NCBI GenBank assembly: GCA_016290885.1
Contig: JAEEVN010000010.1
Location: 1 to 39,328, forward strand
DNA: 39,328 bases
Direction: 5' to 3'
Source of the DNA: Caryophanales bacterium
GTDB taxonomy: Bacteria; Bacillota_I; Bacilli_A; RF39; UBA660
The first letter of the stretch is position 1. Every line of letters begins with the position of its first letter. The translations under genes and the position numbers were made by a program. Below the pieces are notes generated by a model that did no database searches, had not been told where the DNA came from, and worked only from the letters and a program-made list of their open reading frames with translations. Of the stretch, positions 6,788 to 14,497 are shown one piece after another.

Positions 6788-8035
6788 ATGGGAATAAATG
6801 CTACTGGAAGACGTAAAGAAATAAAAGCTGAAATAAGTGCATATAGAGGTTATAAAAATCAATTATGTAACACATTACCAGATTCAAAAGAACGTAGAGC
6901 GAAATTATTAGCGATAGCAAAAAATGTGGGAATCTTACAAGAAGAATTGAGTGAAGTTGAACATAAAATTGAAATTGAACCAATTGAAGACTACTTAGTC
7001 TCTTTAGGAATTGAAGAAAATGGTATACTTCCAATTGATCATATGATATGCCGTGTATGTTATCAAGCAAATGGATCTGCTATCTATTTAGATGCTACAG
7101 TTTTTATGAATCATGAATTAAATGATTTAGGTAAAAATGTAAGAGTAAAAGTTATTTATGATGAAGAAGGAAGAATTCTTTTAGATGGTATATTATCTAA
7201 AGAAAGAGAAGAACCATTCTTTAAAGAAGATAAAGAATTCCATTATTATAAAGTAGATTCATCAGATGTCTTTGTAAATGGTGTTGATGTTGTTATAAAT
7301 ACTGTAAGTCCTACTTATGATCCAGAATTTGTTCATTATAAATATGATAGCGAAAGTGGAAAATATAGAGAAGCACATAGATTTTCATCTGATAAACCTA
7401 GAAAGAAGCGTGTAAATAATTTTAAATCATTATATATTCCATTAAATCCTTTTTTAGGAGAATATAATGGTAGATTATATAATACTGACAATTCTTCATA
7501 TATGGGTAATTTAGAATTTGATAAAATAATTGATAATAGTTTTCATATGGATGATATTCCATATTTTGGTCAACCAAGACATATTACACAAGATAAATTA
7601 AAGGATATATTACATTCAAATAGAGTATTAATAGGAGTAGATACATTTAAAATAAAAGGACCAGATGATAGTGAAAATTTAAATACATTTTTATATTTAG
7701 ATAGTAAAGGTAATATAGTAGATAATAAAATGTTCTATATAGTTGAACATTATACTGAAGGATATAGTGCTCCTCGTGGGGTATTAAAATGTATTGGTGT
7801 AACCAATGAAACATATTATGATACATTAGAAGAATTAAAAACATTAGCTGCTAAAGAAGGTATGGAAAGAAGAAGTAATCCTATTCCAAATAAATTAGAT
7901 TTAATTACAGCAGTTGAAAAAGAAATGATAGATAACTTACATACTATTATACATAGTTATGATATTGAACCACAAAAGTCAGGTAAAAGTATAAGATACC
8001 AATATAAAAATGATAATGGTGAATCTAACGAATAA
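6788..8035 (+). CDS. Hypothetical protein, 415 aa
   Basis: Starts at ATG 6788 after TTGGAGGA; another 13 codons are open upstream without an SD. The first 70 residues are basic and helical, possibly a coiled coil. A mixed alpha/beta region follows. A tail from about 370 contains MERRSNPIPNKLDLITAVEKE. There is no signal peptide or membrane segment. HMICRVCYQ near residue 80 has two cysteines, but no second pair that would complete a zinc site. I do not recognise the family. It has its own strong promoter, divergent from ART-like copy 2, and a terminator shared with the lipoprotein gene. Confidence 0.7.
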   Translation: MGINATGRRKEIKAEISAYRGYKNQLCNTLPDSKERRAKLLAIAKNVGILQEELSEVEHKIEIEPIEDYLVSLGIEENGILPIDHMICRVCYQANGSAIYLDATVFMNHELNDLGKNVRVKVIYDEEGRILLDGILSKEREEPFFKEDKEFHYYKVDSSDVFVNGVDVVINTVSPTYDPEFVHYKYDSESGKYREAHRFSSDKPRKKRVNNFKSLYIPLNPFLGEYNGRLYNTDNSSYMGNLEFDKIIDNSFHMDDIPYFGQPRHITQDKLKDILHSNRVLIGVDTFKIKGPDDSENLNTFLYLDSKGNIVDNKMFYIVEHYTEGYSAPRGVLKCIGVTNETYYDTLEELKTLAAKEGMERRSNPIPNKLDLITAVEKEMIDNLHTIIHSYDIEPQKSGKSIRYQYKNDNGESNE

Positions 8036-8061
8036 AAAAACGAGTATTATTACTCGTTTTT
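8036..8061. terminator. Bidirectional terminator
   Basis: AAAAACGAGTA and TACTCGTTTTT pair over TTAT. The stop codon of the minus-strand lipoprotein gene (8050-8052) lies inside the stem. Confidence 0.85.
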
Positions 8062-8772
8062 ATTTGTTAAAACTAATTTCTTTGCTTTTCCTTTTTCTAT
8101 ATTTACTTCAACATGACTATTAAATATTTCTTTAGCTTTTTCCAATGTTGTACTAGCAAAGTCTTTAACTAAATTATATTTTTCTCCAATTTTTTCTTTA
8201 TAGTCTGGAATAAATTGCATTATGAAACTATCAACTTTTTGTAATTCTTCATAAACTTTTTGTTTAGCATCATCACTTAATTCTTCAAATGTTTTTCCAT
8301 CTATTGTTCCACCATAGAATATAAAATCTATTAATTTTTTAGCATGTTCTATAGTTGAATTTTTAATTTGATTAAAATCTGTATTATCTATTCTCCAGTT
8401 AATATAATTAATCTTATTATATATATCATCCCAGAAAGCATTTAATCCATCATCTGAACTATGATATTCAGTTGGTGGAGTACTATCTTTTGGAGTTGGA
8501 GTAGGTGTATTAGTAGGTATAGGTGTATTAGTAGGAACTGGAGTATTAGTAGCAGTAGTTTCTATTGTAGTCTCAGTAGTAGTCTCTAATGTTTCAGTAG
8601 GTTCTATGGCTTTAGTAGGCGTAGGAGTAGCAGTAACTATTATAGTTTGTATAATTACTTCTGGTTCTCTAGATTTTTCAGGTTTTTTATTACAAGCACA
8701 TGCTCCAAGTAATAAAGAAGATGCTACTAAACCAGTTAAAATTTTCTTTTTAATTGTTCTTTTCTTTTTCAT
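8050..8772 (-). CDS. Secreted lipoprotein with Thr-Pro linker
   Basis: 240 residues. A basic N-terminus and hydrophobic stretch end in a lipobox, LLGAC (C25), with a second cysteine two residues on. This predicts lipid attachment outside the membrane. Residues about 40-100 are a low-complexity threonine, proline and glutamate linker with repeated TNTP and TPTP units, as in extended surface tethers. A helical domain of about 130 residues follows, with no motif I recognise. The start has AGAGGAAAT before it. The role is probably extracytoplasmic; no partner can be deduced from the neighbours. Confidence 0.8.
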   Translation of the reverse strand: MKKKRTIKKKILTGLVASSLLLGACACNKKPEKSREPEVIIQTIIVTATPTPTKAIEPTETLETTTETTIETTATNTPVPTNTPIPTNTPTPTPKDSTPPTEYHSSDDGLNAFWDDIYNKINYINWRIDNTDFNQIKNSTIEHAKKLIDFIFYGGTIDGKTFEELSDDAKQKVYEELQKVDSFIMQFIPDYKEKIGEKYNLVKDFASTTLEKAKEIFNSHVEVNIEKGKAKKLVLTNKNE

Positions 8773-8792
8773 AACATTTCCTCTGATTTGAT

Positions 8793-8801
8793 ATTATACC
8801 A
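8793..8801 (-). promoter_or_regulatory. Extended -10 promoter for the lipoprotein gene
   Basis: TGGTATAAT on the minus strand, about 20 nt before the ATG; the -35 region is not convincing. Confidence 0.55.
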
Positions 8802-8846
8802 CATTTATATTATTTTTCATAATTACAGGACTATTCTTTGATTTTT

Positions 8847-8855
8847 TGATATAAT
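8847..8855 (+). promoter_or_regulatory. Extended -10 promoter
   Basis: TGATATAAT after a T-rich run, 20 nt before ATG 8875. No -35 box is visible. Confidence 0.6.
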
Positions 8856-8874
8856 GAATATATAGGAGACTAAT

Positions 8875-9597
8875 ATGAGTTTATTTTTAAGTTTTGCATT
8901 TTTATTTTGCATTGGAAGTAGTATAGGATGGGTTCTAGAACTATTCTATAGAAGATTTATTGAAAGTAAAAAATGGGTTAATCCAGGATTTTTAGTAGGA
9001 CCTTATTTACCTATATATGGATTTGGATTAGTTATATTAACTGCATTACATTTATTCATAGGCAAATATAATTTTCATCCAGCGATTACCATTGTTTTAA
9101 TGGGAGCATGTATGATATTACTAGAATTAATAACAGGATTCTTTTTCTTAAAATTTAAAATTAGATTATGGGATTATAGAAACTATTTTCTTAATTTTAA
9201 AGGTGTAATATGTTTACCAATGTCACTTCTTTGGATAGGTCTTGGAGGATTATATTATTATTTACTTGCAGATTATGTTATGAAGGGATTAGCATGGTTT
9301 AGTACACATTTATCATTTTCATATGTACTTGGTATATTCACTGGAGTATTCTTTGTAGATTTGATATATTCTACTAAGTTCTATAAGAAAATTAGAAAAT
9401 ATGCTAAAAACAATAATGTTGTCATCATGTATGAAAACTTTAAATTACATATTAGAAATATACAAGAAGCTGCTAAAGAAAAATATTCATTTATTTTACC
9501 ATTTAAACAAACTAGAAACTTATTAGAGTACTTAGTTGGTTATAAGCCTGAAGAACCAGAAGTAAAGAAAAAAACAAGAAAGAAGGCAAAAAAATGA
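8875..9597 (+). CDS. PF06541-type membrane protein, second copy
   Basis: 240 residues, about five membrane segments and a basic cytoplasmic tail (KKKTRKKAKK). The family signature GSSIGWVLELFYRRF, then NPGFLVGPYLPIYGFG, is shared with the protein at 2101-2688; LELITGFF and WDYRNYFLNFKG occupy the matching places. The gene overlaps the next one by 4 nt (ATGA), so the two are translationally coupled. That suggests the membrane protein works with the downstream alpha/beta hydrolase. ABC-permease is the conventional family label, but no ATPase is present. Confidence 0.75.
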   Translation: MSLFLSFAFLFCIGSSIGWVLELFYRRFIESKKWVNPGFLVGPYLPIYGFGLVILTALHLFIGKYNFHPAITIVLMGACMILLELITGFFFLKFKIRLWDYRNYFLNFKGVICLPMSLLWIGLGGLYYYLLADYVMKGLAWFSTHLSFSYVLGIFTGVFFVDLIYSTKFYKKIRKYAKNNNVVIMYENFKLHIRNIQEAAKEKYSFILPFKQTRNLLEYLVGYKPEEPEVKKKTRKKAKK

Positions 9598-10787
9598 ACA
9601 CAGTAGAAATTAAAAAAAATACTAATAAAGTACTAGAAGAAGGTAAAAGGGTAGTAAAGAGAACAATAAAAAAAATAGAAGCAAAAATTAATGAAGCAAA
9701 AGAAAATTCTGAACACAATTATTATAATTATATTGAATATTATGGAGATTATACTTTTCAAGAAAGAGAATTTAATGAAATAGATAATGTTATATTATCT
9801 ATGATTATATATATTGATTTTTCTGAAATACTTAGTGATACTAAAGAAAAGAAATCTTTAGCAGAAATAACTAAAGAGTTCCATGAAAAATATACTGAAG
9901 AGGAAATAGAAACATTCTTTGCAACTGATCAAGAAGGGGCAAGACTATTAAGAAAATTATGCACTAAAAGAAGATATAAAGATATAAAGATGTTTAATTA
10001 TTCTAGTAATCGTAATTCTAATTCACAATTTTCTGCAGTTACTTTTGATCTAGGAAATAATTATTATTTCATAGCATTCGAAGGTACTGATGAATTAATT
10101 AGTGGTTGGGAAGAAGATTTAAGAATGTCATATTCTTTCCCAGTAGAAGCACATGTACTTGCTAAAAAATATATAAATAAATTTACTATTAGTAATGCTA
10201 AATTAATTTTAGGAGGTCATTCTAAAGGTGGTAATTTAGCATTAGTATCCGCTATGTATGCAAATTTATTTGTAAAAATGAGAATTAAAAAAATATATAG
10301 TAATGATGGACCAGGATTAAGAAAAGATCAAATTGAATCTAAACGTTATAAAAAATTGGAAAAGAAATATGTTCATATAATACCTAATTCTAGTATAGTA
10401 GGATTATTCTTAAGACATACTAAAGAAGATAGAGTTATTAAATCAAGTATGCCAGGATTTATATCTCATGCACCAAGTACTTGGCAAATTAACTATAATA
10501 CATTTGAAAGAGCTAAACTATCTAGATTTAGTAAAGTATTTGATGAAGGCTTTTCTAAATGGTTATCTAAATATAGTGATGAAGAAAGAGAACTATTTAC
10601 TAAAGGGTTCTTTGATATATTAAGAGAGAATAAAATAGATACATTATTACAATTTAGAGATAATTATAAATTAATAACAAATGTAATAAAAACATCTAAA
10701 AATATTGATCCAAAAATAAAGGATATGACAAAAGATTTAGTTAAAGTAATTAGTAAGACTAATCTTGAATATCCATTATTTAAATGA
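9594..10787 (+). CDS. DUF2974 (Mbeg1-like) alpha/beta hydrolase
   Basis: 397 residues. The N-terminal 35 residues are basic and helical. The hydrolase core has FEGTDELISGWEEDLRMSY, then a nucleophile elbow GGHSKGGNLA (Ser near 212) and YSNDGPGL, the combination seen in the DUF2974/Mbeg1-like lipase-type family. A C-terminal helical region of about 90 residues follows. There is no signal peptide, so it is probably cytoplasmic. Coupling to the PF06541 membrane protein by a 4-nt overlap suggests action at the membrane, possibly on lipids; this is inference. The substrate is unknown. Confidence 0.8.
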   Translation: MNTVEIKKNTNKVLEEGKRVVKRTIKKIEAKINEAKENSEHNYYNYIEYYGDYTFQEREFNEIDNVILSMIIYIDFSEILSDTKEKKSLAEITKEFHEKYTEEEIETFFATDQEGARLLRKLCTKRRYKDIKMFNYSSNRNSNSQFSAVTFDLGNNYYFIAFEGTDELISGWEEDLRMSYSFPVEAHVLAKKYINKFTISNAKLILGGHSKGGNLALVSAMYANLFVKMRIKKIYSNDGPGLRKDQIESKRYKKLEKKYVHIIPNSSIVGLFLRHTKEDRVIKSSMPGFISHAPSTWQINYNTFERAKLSRFSKVFDEGFSKWLSKYSDEERELFTKGFFDILRENKIDTLLQFRDNYKLITNVIKTSKNIDPKIKDMTKDLVKVISKTNLEYPLFK

Positions 10788-10793
10788 TAAAAT
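10765..10793 (+). promoter_or_regulatory. Promoter for rubrerythrin
   Basis: TTGAAT at 10765-10770 and TAAAAT at 10788-10793, spacing 17. The TGA stop codon of the hydrolase gene (10785-10787) serves as the TGN of an extended -10. Confidence 0.6.
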
Positions 10794-10810
10794 TAAGATG
10801 AGGTGATAAT

Positions 10811-11350
10811 ATGGAATTAAAAGGATCTAAAACAGAAGCAAATTTATTAAAGGCATTCCAAGGAGAATCAGAAGCTAGAAATAAATATACTTATTTTGCT
10901 AGTAAAGCTAAAAAAGATGGTTATGAACAAATAGCAGCTATCTTTGAAGAAACTGCAAATAATGAAAAAGAACATGCAAAAATGTGGTTTAAAGAATTAC
11001 ATGGTGGAGAAGTACCAAGTACTGAAGAAAACCTAGCAGCAGCAGCAGATGGTGAAAATTATGAATGGACTTCTATGTATGAAGAATTTGCTAAGACAGC
11101 AGAAGAAGAAGGATTTACTGAACTTGCTTATAAATTTAGAGCAGTAGGTGAAATTGAAAAACATCATGAAGAAAGATATAGAAAATTATTAAAGAATATT
11201 AATGATAAAGTAGTATTTAGTAGAGATGAAGATACTATTTGGATTTGTAGAAACTGTGGACATGTAGTAATTGGAAAATATGCTCCAGAAGTATGTCCAG
11301 TTTGTAAACATCCAAAATCATATTTTGAAATAAAAAATGAGAATTATTAA
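10811..11350 (+). CDS. rbr: Rubrerythrin
   Basis: 179 residues, the usual length. The N-terminal ferritin-like four-helix bundle carries the diiron ligands: [14 protein letters not shown] near 18-31, [14 protein letters not shown] near 47-60, and [11 protein letters not shown] near 112-122. The C-terminal rubredoxin-like domain has two CxxC knuckles, CRNCG and CPVCKHP, for one Fe. Rubrerythrin reduces hydrogen peroxide in anaerobes and microaerophiles with electrons from NADH-linked carriers. The start follows GAGGTGATAAT. It has its own promoter and terminator, so it is probably an independent oxidative-stress gene. Confidence 0.95.
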   Translation: MELKGSKTEANLLKAFQGESEARNKYTYFASKAKKDGYEQIAAIFEETANNEKEHAKMWFKELHGGEVPSTEENLAAAADGENYEWTSMYEEFAKTAEEEGFTELAYKFRAVGEIEKHHEERYRKLLKNINDKVVFSRDEDTIWICRNCGHVVIGKYAPEVCPVCKHPKSYFEIKNENY

Positions 11351-11364
11351 TTCTCATTTTTTTT
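11335..11364. terminator. Bidirectional terminator
   Basis: AATGAGAATT and AATTCTCATT pair over ATT, followed by T. It ends rubrerythrin on + and the DUF308 gene on -. Confidence 0.8.
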
Positions 11365-11923
11365 ATTCAAATACTTTTGCAATTGCTTTAATATTTTTCT
11401 TGAATATAAATACATCAATTACATCACATACTCCATATATAATTACTAAGAAACCAATTAATCTAGAATATCCAAATCCCATATCAAAATTAAATATTAA
11501 ACATAAACCTGTAATAATTGTTAATACTGATAATATATAAGGTAGTATCCAATTTGTTTTAGATGAATCTTTTAATGCTAATGCCATTCTTAATTTAAAT
11601 GTAGAATTAATGATAATCCATAATCCAGTCATAATTGGAGTTAATAATGTGATATAACTTTCACGAATATTTGCAATAATTATTATTCCAAATATTATTG
11701 ATAATAATCCAGATGTAAAACCATCGAAGAAGTAGAATACTTTAAATTGTTTATAATCATCAGTAATATTTAAAACCCCATTTATTATTAATAAAATCGC
11801 AAATACATATCCTATCATTTCTGATGAAAATTTAGTGAATAATATTAATATTAGACCTAGAATAATTAATGCTACTGAAGTGATTAATGATATAGTCATT
11901 AACTTATTAAATTTCTTTCTCAT
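11363..11923 (-). CDS. DUF308 / HdeD-like membrane protein
   Basis: 186 residues forming six hydrophobic segments in three hairpin-like pairs separated by short polar turns, the layout of the DUF308/HdeD family. Segment boundaries show the family's repeated pattern of glycine plus aliphatic residues (LGLILILF, GYVFAILLIINGV, SIIFGIIIIA). HdeD in E. coli is linked to acid resistance, but the biochemical role of the family is unclear. The start follows ATAGGAGA. It is driven by a near-consensus promoter, divergent from the helicase gene. Confidence 0.75.
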   Translation of the reverse strand: MRKKFNKLMTISLITSVALIILGLILILFTKFSSEMIGYVFAILLIINGVLNITDDYKQFKVFYFFDGFTSGLLSIIFGIIIIANIRESYITLLTPIMTGLWIIINSTFKLRMALALKDSSKTNWILPYILSVLTIITGLCLIFNFDMGFGYSRLIGFLVIIYGVCDVIDVFIFKKNIKAIAKVFE

Positions 11924-11945
11924 ATACAGTTCTCCTATTATCTTA

Positions 11946-11974
11946 ATTTTATAATTTATTTATATAATTGTCAA
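11946..11974 (-). promoter_or_regulatory. Near-consensus promoter for the DUF308 gene
   Basis: On the minus strand, TTGACA (11969-11974) and TAAAAT (11946-11951) are 17 bp apart. The -35 sits in the palindrome ATTGACAAT/ATTGTCAAT and can also be read as TTGTCA on +. Confidence 0.75.
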
Positions 11975-11998
11975 TGAATCAGGGGAATTATTTAAAAT
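11968..11998 (+). promoter_or_regulatory. Possible promoter for the helicase gene
   Basis: TTGTCA at 11968-11973 and TAAAAT at 11993-11998, spacing 19, longer than optimal. The start would be near 12005, only about 12 nt before ATG 12017. Confidence 0.35.
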
Positions 11999-12016
11999 CT
12001 TGCGAATAATATTATT

Positions 12017-13498
12017 ATGAGAAAATATATAGATTATAACTACTATTTAACTAATAAAAAAAGAATAGATTTAATACTAAAATATAAGATATATAAAAAC
12101 AATAAATTATATTTAAAAGAAATGATTAATAATGACTATATAATTAATAATATTAAATTAGATAAAGAACAAAAACAAGCACTTTATACAGATGAAATAA
12201 ATACTTTAGTATTAGCAAGTGCAGGTTCTGGAAAAACATTAACTATATGTGCTAAAGTAAAATACTTAATAGAGAATAATATTAATCCTAAAGAAATATT
12301 AGTATTATCATTTACTAATAATTCAGTTAATGATTTAAAAAATAAAATTAATGAAGATATTAATATTTATACTTTTCATAAATTAGCAATAGAAATATTA
12401 TCAGATTATAATACTTATTATTCATTAGTAAATGATTATTTAGAATATATAATTAAAGAAATATTCTTATCTATATGTAAATCTATATCAGAAGAAGATT
12501 TATCATATTTTGTAAGAGAAATATCTTCATTTATTAAATTATTTAAAAGTTATAATATAAATAGATCTTATTTAAGTAAAATATCTAGGAATAATAAAAT
12601 GTTAAAACTAATAGAAAAGATATATGACATATATAGTGATGAACTTAATTCACAAGGATTATATGACTTTAATGATTTAATTATGAATACATGTAAACTA
12701 ATTAAATATAAAGGATTTAAAAGATATTATAAATATATTATTATTGATGAATTTCAAGATATATCATTAGAAAGATATAATCTTATAAAATTAATTAAAG
12801 AATCATGTTCTAGTAAAATATTTTGTGTAGGAGATGATTTTCAATCAATATATAGATTTAGTGGTTCTTCCATAGATATGATTATTAATTTTAAAAAATA
12901 TTTTGGATATACCAAAATAATTAAATTAACTAATACTTATAGAAATCCAATTGAATTAATAAAAACTTCTAATAAATTTATAACTAAAAATCCATATCAA
13001 ATAAGAAAAAGCATTAAATCTAAAAAGAGTATTAACAAACCTATAAAAATAGTTTATTATATTAAGAATATAAATATTAAATTAAAAAAGATTTTAGATT
13101 CTTTAGAGGGAGAAGTATTAATTCTATCTCGTAATAATAATATTGATTATATTCTTGATAAAGAATTAACTCTAGATAAAGATTTAATATATTATAAGGA
13201 TAGAGTATTTAATTTTAAAACTGTACATAAAGCTAAAGGTTTAGAAAGTAATAATGTAATACTTTTAAATCTTAATAATAGTAATTATGGTTTTCCTAAT
13301 AAAATAGATAATGAATTACAAAAAAAGATATTACCTAAGAATAAATATTTATATGAAGAAGAGAGAAGACTATTTTATGTAGCACTAACTAGAACAAAAA
13401 ACAATATATATTTATTAGTAGATAAAGAAAATCCGTCAATATTCGTTAAAGAATTACTATACAATAGTAAAAAGCATATTGAAGTAATTAATTTATGA
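12017..13498 (+). CDS. UvrD/Rep-family superfamily 1 DNA helicase
   Basis: 493 residues with the SF1A helicase motifs in order: LDKEQKQALYT (Q motif), ASAGSGKT (Walker A, about 67-74), VLSFTNNSVNDL (Ia), IIIDEFQDIS (Walker B), VGDDFQSIYRFSGS (III), LTNTYRNP (IV), TVHKAKGLESNNVILL (V) and EERRLFYVALTRTK (VI). It is shorter than UvrD/PcrA (about 720) and starts with some 45 residues of basic N-terminal extension, closer to helicase-IV-like proteins. It would unwind DNA 3' to 5' with ATP. There is no evident SD before ATG 12017, and the leader may be very short. AddA and AddB lie 1 kb downstream, suggesting a repair neighbourhood. Confidence 0.85.
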   Translation: MRKYIDYNYYLTNKKRIDLILKYKIYKNNKLYLKEMINNDYIINNIKLDKEQKQALYTDEINTLVLASAGSGKTLTICAKVKYLIENNINPKEILVLSFTNNSVNDLKNKINEDINIYTFHKLAIEILSDYNTYYSLVNDYLEYIIKEIFLSICKSISEEDLSYFVREISSFIKLFKSYNINRSYLSKISRNNKMLKLIEKIYDIYSDELNSQGLYDFNDLIMNTCKLIKYKGFKRYYKYIIIDEFQDISLERYNLIKLIKESCSSKIFCVGDDFQSIYRFSGSSIDMIINFKKYFGYTKIIKLTNTYRNPIELIKTSNKFITKNPYQIRKSIKSKKSINKPIKIVYYIKNINIKLKKILDSLEGEVLILSRNNNIDYILDKELTLDKDLIYYKDRVFNFKTVHKAKGLESNNVILLNLNNSNYGFPNKIDNELQKKILPKNKYLYEEERRLFYVALTRTKNNIYLLVDKENPSIFVKELLYNSKKHIEVINL

Positions 13499-13504
13499 TA
13501 TAAT
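13496..13504 (+). promoter_or_regulatory. Extended -10 promoter overlapping a stop codon
   Basis: TGATATAAT: the TGA is the helicase stop codon and doubles as TGN of the extended -10 for the lipid kinase gene, 20 nt before its ATG. Confidence 0.6.
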
Positions 13505-13523
13505 TAAAGAAGGATGTGGTTTC

Positions 13524-14450
13524 ATGAAAAAATGTGTAATCATATATAATAGAAAAAGTGGTAAAGTTAAACCCAAACAATTAATTGGGACTTTTTATGA
13601 TGTTGTAGAGAAAAATGGTTATGAACTTAATGTTATTACAACAAAGAGACAAGGGGATGCCATAGATAAAGTAAGAGAATTACCTGATGATATAGATTTA
13701 GTTATAGCAGCTGGTGGAGATGGAACTTTTGATGAAGTAATAAATGGTAATATGCAAAGAGAAAAAAGATTATTACTTGCACATTTACCACTTGGTACTA
13801 CTAATGATGTAGGATCTATGTTTGGATTAACTCAAAACTATAAAAGAGACTTAGAAATAATACTTAAAGGTGTTAGAAAAAATATAGATATAATTATGAT
13901 GAATGGTAGACCATTTGTCTATGTAGCAGCATTTGGTAATTTTATAAATATTAGTTTTGATACTCCTAAAAAATGGAAAGAAATATTTGGTAGAATCGCA
14001 TATATTCTTTTTGGATTTACAGAAATGCAAGAAAAGATTAGAATGAATAAAATTAAATATATAGTAAATGGAAAAAATAAAGAAGGAGAATTCTCATTCA
14101 TATTTATTACTAATAGTAGTAGAGTGGGTGGAGTAGAAGGTATTTATCCTGATATGAAATTAGATGATAATAAATTTGAAGTATTATTATGTAATTTAAA
14201 AACTAAACCAGAAATATTAAAAGCATTAGTTTATGCAAAAACAAATGGTGTTAAAAATGTTCCGGGTTGTGAATATTATTCCACAAGTAGATTAGATATA
14301 GAATTCGAAGATGTTCCTAAACATTCTTGGGGACTAGATGGTGAAGAATATAAATCTAAAACAAATAGATATGTATTTACTGTGGATAAATCTACTGAAA
14401 TATTAATACCTAATAAAAATGTTAAAAAGTTATTTGTAGAAGAGAAATAG
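13524..14450 (+). CDS. Diacylglycerol kinase family lipid kinase
   Basis: 308 residues, the usual size for the DagK/YegS/BmrU family. It begins with the beta strand IIYNRKSGK. It carries the nucleotide-binding AAGGDGTFDEVINGN (about 61-75) and LPLGTTNDVGSMF (about 91-103), the two signatures of the DAGK catalytic domain. The C-terminal beta-sandwich contains GLDGEEY. The family phosphorylates diacylglycerol or related lipids with ATP at the cytoplasmic membrane face, feeding phosphatidate recycling. The substrate cannot be set from sequence. The start has an AAGAAGGATGTGG region before it. Transcription starts inside the end of the helicase gene and stops at a clear terminator. Confidence 0.9.
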   Translation: MKKCVIIYNRKSGKVKPKQLIGTFYDVVEKNGYELNVITTKRQGDAIDKVRELPDDIDLVIAAGGDGTFDEVINGNMQREKRLLLAHLPLGTTNDVGSMFGLTQNYKRDLEIILKGVRKNIDIIMMNGRPFVYVAAFGNFINISFDTPKKWKEIFGRIAYILFGFTEMQEKIRMNKIKYIVNGKNKEGEFSFIFITNSSRVGGVEGIYPDMKLDDNKFEVLLCNLKTKPEILKALVYAKTNGVKNVPGCEYYSTSRLDIEFEDVPKHSWGLDGEEYKSKTNRYVFTVDKSTEILIPNKNVKKLFVEEK

Positions 14451-14474
14451 AGATTTTTATAATCTCTTTTTTTT
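14449..14474 (+). terminator. Terminator after the lipid kinase
   Basis: AGAGATT and AATCTCT pair, with a long T tract that runs directly into the next promoter (TGATATAAT). Confidence 0.8.
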
Positions 14475-14482
14475 GATATAAT
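14474..14482 (+). promoter_or_regulatory. Extended -10 promoter for addBA
   Basis: TGATATAAT starts at the last T of the terminator. It is 16 nt before ATG 14498, leaving a leader of about 9 nt. Confidence 0.6.
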
Positions 14483-14497
14483 TAAAGTGGTGATATT

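Noticed and set aside
2801-8035. An integrated mobile island at tRNA-His
   Set aside because: No integrase, transposase or phage gene is present, and I see no repeated copy of the tRNA 3' end downstream.
8455-8650. Repetitive TNTP/TPTP coding stretch as a separate repeat array or CRISPR-like element
   Set aside because: It is an in-frame low-complexity Thr-Pro linker of a lipoprotein, with irregular units and no spacers. No CRISPR array was seen in the window.
11337-11540. Plus-strand open frame over the end of rubrerythrin and the DUF308 gene
   Set aside because: It begins inside the rubrerythrin terminator, has no SD and runs antisense to a well-supported membrane protein.
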